From: Clostridia bacterium
GTDB taxonomy: Bacteria > Bacillota > DSM-521 > Neomoorellales > SLTJ01
Length of the DNA stretch: 64,000 bases
Direction of reading: 5' to 3'
Assembly: GCA_024653205.1 (NCBI GenBank)
Contig: JANLFO010000004.1
Coordinates: 1 to 64,000 of the forward strand
The notes beneath the pieces are model-generated. The model ran no database searches. It had not been told where the DNA came from and was given only the letters and a program-made list of their open reading frames with translations. Position 1 is the first letter of the stretch; each line of letters opens with the position of its first letter. Below, one piece after another: positions 63,370-64,000 of this stretch. Position numbers and translations under genes: made by a program.

Positions 63370-64000
63370 ATGACAGCGGTAGCGCTAGATACTGCGGCCA
63401 GAGGGAACGTTACAGGTACGCCCCAAGTTAACGGGGAAGAAATCAGAAGACTAAGCGTCGTCACGAACCGGGTCAAGAAGCTCAAGCAGGAGTGGGAAGA
63501 GGCCAGGCCCATCATTTACGTGGACGATACCCTGCTCTTTACCAAGTCTTGGAAGGAGACGGAGGGGCTCCCGGTCGACCTGCGCTGGGCTAAGGCCTTC
63601 GAGAAGAGGCTCAAAGAGTGCCCCATTACCATCCGGGATGGAGAGTTGATCGTGGGCTCGCTCACCAAGTTCGTTAAGGGAGTAAACCTCCTGGCGGCCA
63701 TGAAGCCGCGCGAGGTCCTCGACATGCTTAACCGGGGACTGTTTGACCGCAAGCTCAGCGACACCGTCCCGGCGGAGATCTCGGAGGAGGACGCCCGGCG
63801 GCTCAGGGAAGATTGCGAGTACTGGGTGGCCAACATGCCCCCCAGCTACATCAACGCCGCTCTGAAGGAAACCCTGGGCGAGGATCACTTTGACCTCTTG
63901 ATGGACCGGGCCATGATTTTTGAGGGCCGGGGGGTAAGGGTGGAGCCGGACCGGGGCCTGTTCGAGAACTGGGGCGCCATGGGCGGAGGCACCCCCCAGC
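63370..64000 (+). CDS. Glycyl-radical enzyme (pyruvate formate-lyase-like), N-terminal part, cut by the window
   Basis: About 210 residues of an open frame running off the end. The N-terminus fits the diol-dehydratase/decarboxylase/X-succinate synthase class: RRLSVVTNRVKKLKQEWEEA, FTKSWKETEGLPVDLRWAKA, ITIRDGELIVGSLTKFVKG, YWVANMPPSYINAALKE. The usual ERAxLxTE block reads VDDTLLFTKSW, a divergence from common subfamilies. The catalytic Cys-loop and C-terminal glycyl loop lie outside the window, so the reaction cannot be assigned. ATG 63370 is best spaced from GAGGGGAGG; ATG 63361 is in frame. Its operator ties it to the mutase operon. Confidence 0.88.
   Translation, partial: MTAVALDTAARGNVTGTPQVNGEEIRRLSVVTNRVKKLKQEWEEARPIIYVDDTLLFTKSWKETEGLPVDLRWAKAFEKRLKECPITIRDGELIVGSLTKFVKGVNLLAAMKPREVLDMLNRGLFDRKLSDTVPAEISEEDARRLREDCEYWVANMPPSYINAALKETLGEDHFDLLMDRAMIFEGRGVRVEPDRGLFENWGAMGGGTPQ

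Noticed and set aside
49525-64000. Prophage or integrative element as source of the island
   Set aside because: No integrase, transposase, tRNA attachment site or phage genes were seen; only the decayed toxin-antitoxin frame hints at transfer.

Overview
The window looks like a chromosome segment of a high-GC, endospore-forming, anaerobic Firmicute (clostridial, Moorella/Peptococcaceae-like; the exact lineage cannot be read from this sequence). Sporulation and germination genes (spoVT, spoIID, yabP/yabQ, spoIIE, gerA/B/C) support this, as do the classic Firmicute gene order ispE-glmU-prs-pth-mfd-spoVT-mazG-hup-rqcP-yabP-yabQ-divIC-yabR-spoIIE-tilS-ftsH, frequent TTG/GTG starts with strong Shine-Dalgarno sites, and, at the right end, a glycyl-radical enzyme and a B12-dependent mutase system typical of anaerobes. 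No rRNA, CRISPR array, complete insertion sequence or prophage was seen.

Layout. 0.2-4.0 kb: an oxyanion ABC transporter combining a Tup-like permease and ATPase with a PstS-like binding protein, converging on phoU. 4.1-8.9 kb: ispE, a GntR regulator, a nucleotidyltransferase, glmU, prs. 8.9-13.8 kb: a PRC-barrel protein and a gerA-gerB-gerC germinant-receptor operon with a small membrane protein. 14.3-30 kb: pth, a MOT1-like molybdate transporter, mfd, spoVT, mazG, hup, rqcP, spoIID, yabP/Q, divIC, an S1 protein, ppx/gppA, an L,D-transpeptidase, a YdcZ transporter and tRNA-Met. 30.4-38 kb: spoIIE, tilS, ftsH, ndk and an orphan transketolase C-terminal subunit. 38.4-49.5 kb: ftsE-ftsX-ctp-minJ-like, etfB-etfA, a CBS-GGDEF protein, a glycosyltransferase and uvrB.

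Scattered through the core region is a family of about 205-230 bp structured repeats (13995, 27111, 34250, 38012, 47151, a 70 bp deleted form at 16301, and the tail of one at position 1). All are intergenic. Their ends differ between copies but always remain complementary, and the centre carries two hairpins with the same ACGGAC-type loop.

49.5-64 kb is an accessory metabolic island: a decayed antitoxin-PIN fusion, two LysR regulators back to back, then an apparent operon of glutamate-mutase-like E, S and L proteins, a HyuA/AcxA-like protein, a HyuB/AcxB-like protein fused to an acetone-carboxylase-gamma-like zinc ribbon, and a three-gene TRAP transporter, followed by the N-terminal part of a glycyl-radical enzyme cut by the window edge. 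Three promoter regions here (between the LysR genes, before the mutase operon, before the glycyl-radical gene) share the same two-part motif at the same internal spacing, so these genes are probably one regulon and one pathway. The mutase keeps the three arginines that hold a substrate's two carboxylates but lacks the residues that read glutamate's amino group. I infer an undescribed anaerobic pathway: TRAP uptake, glycyl-radical chemistry, ATP-dependent carboxylation and a B12 carbon-skeleton rearrangement. The substrate is unknown.
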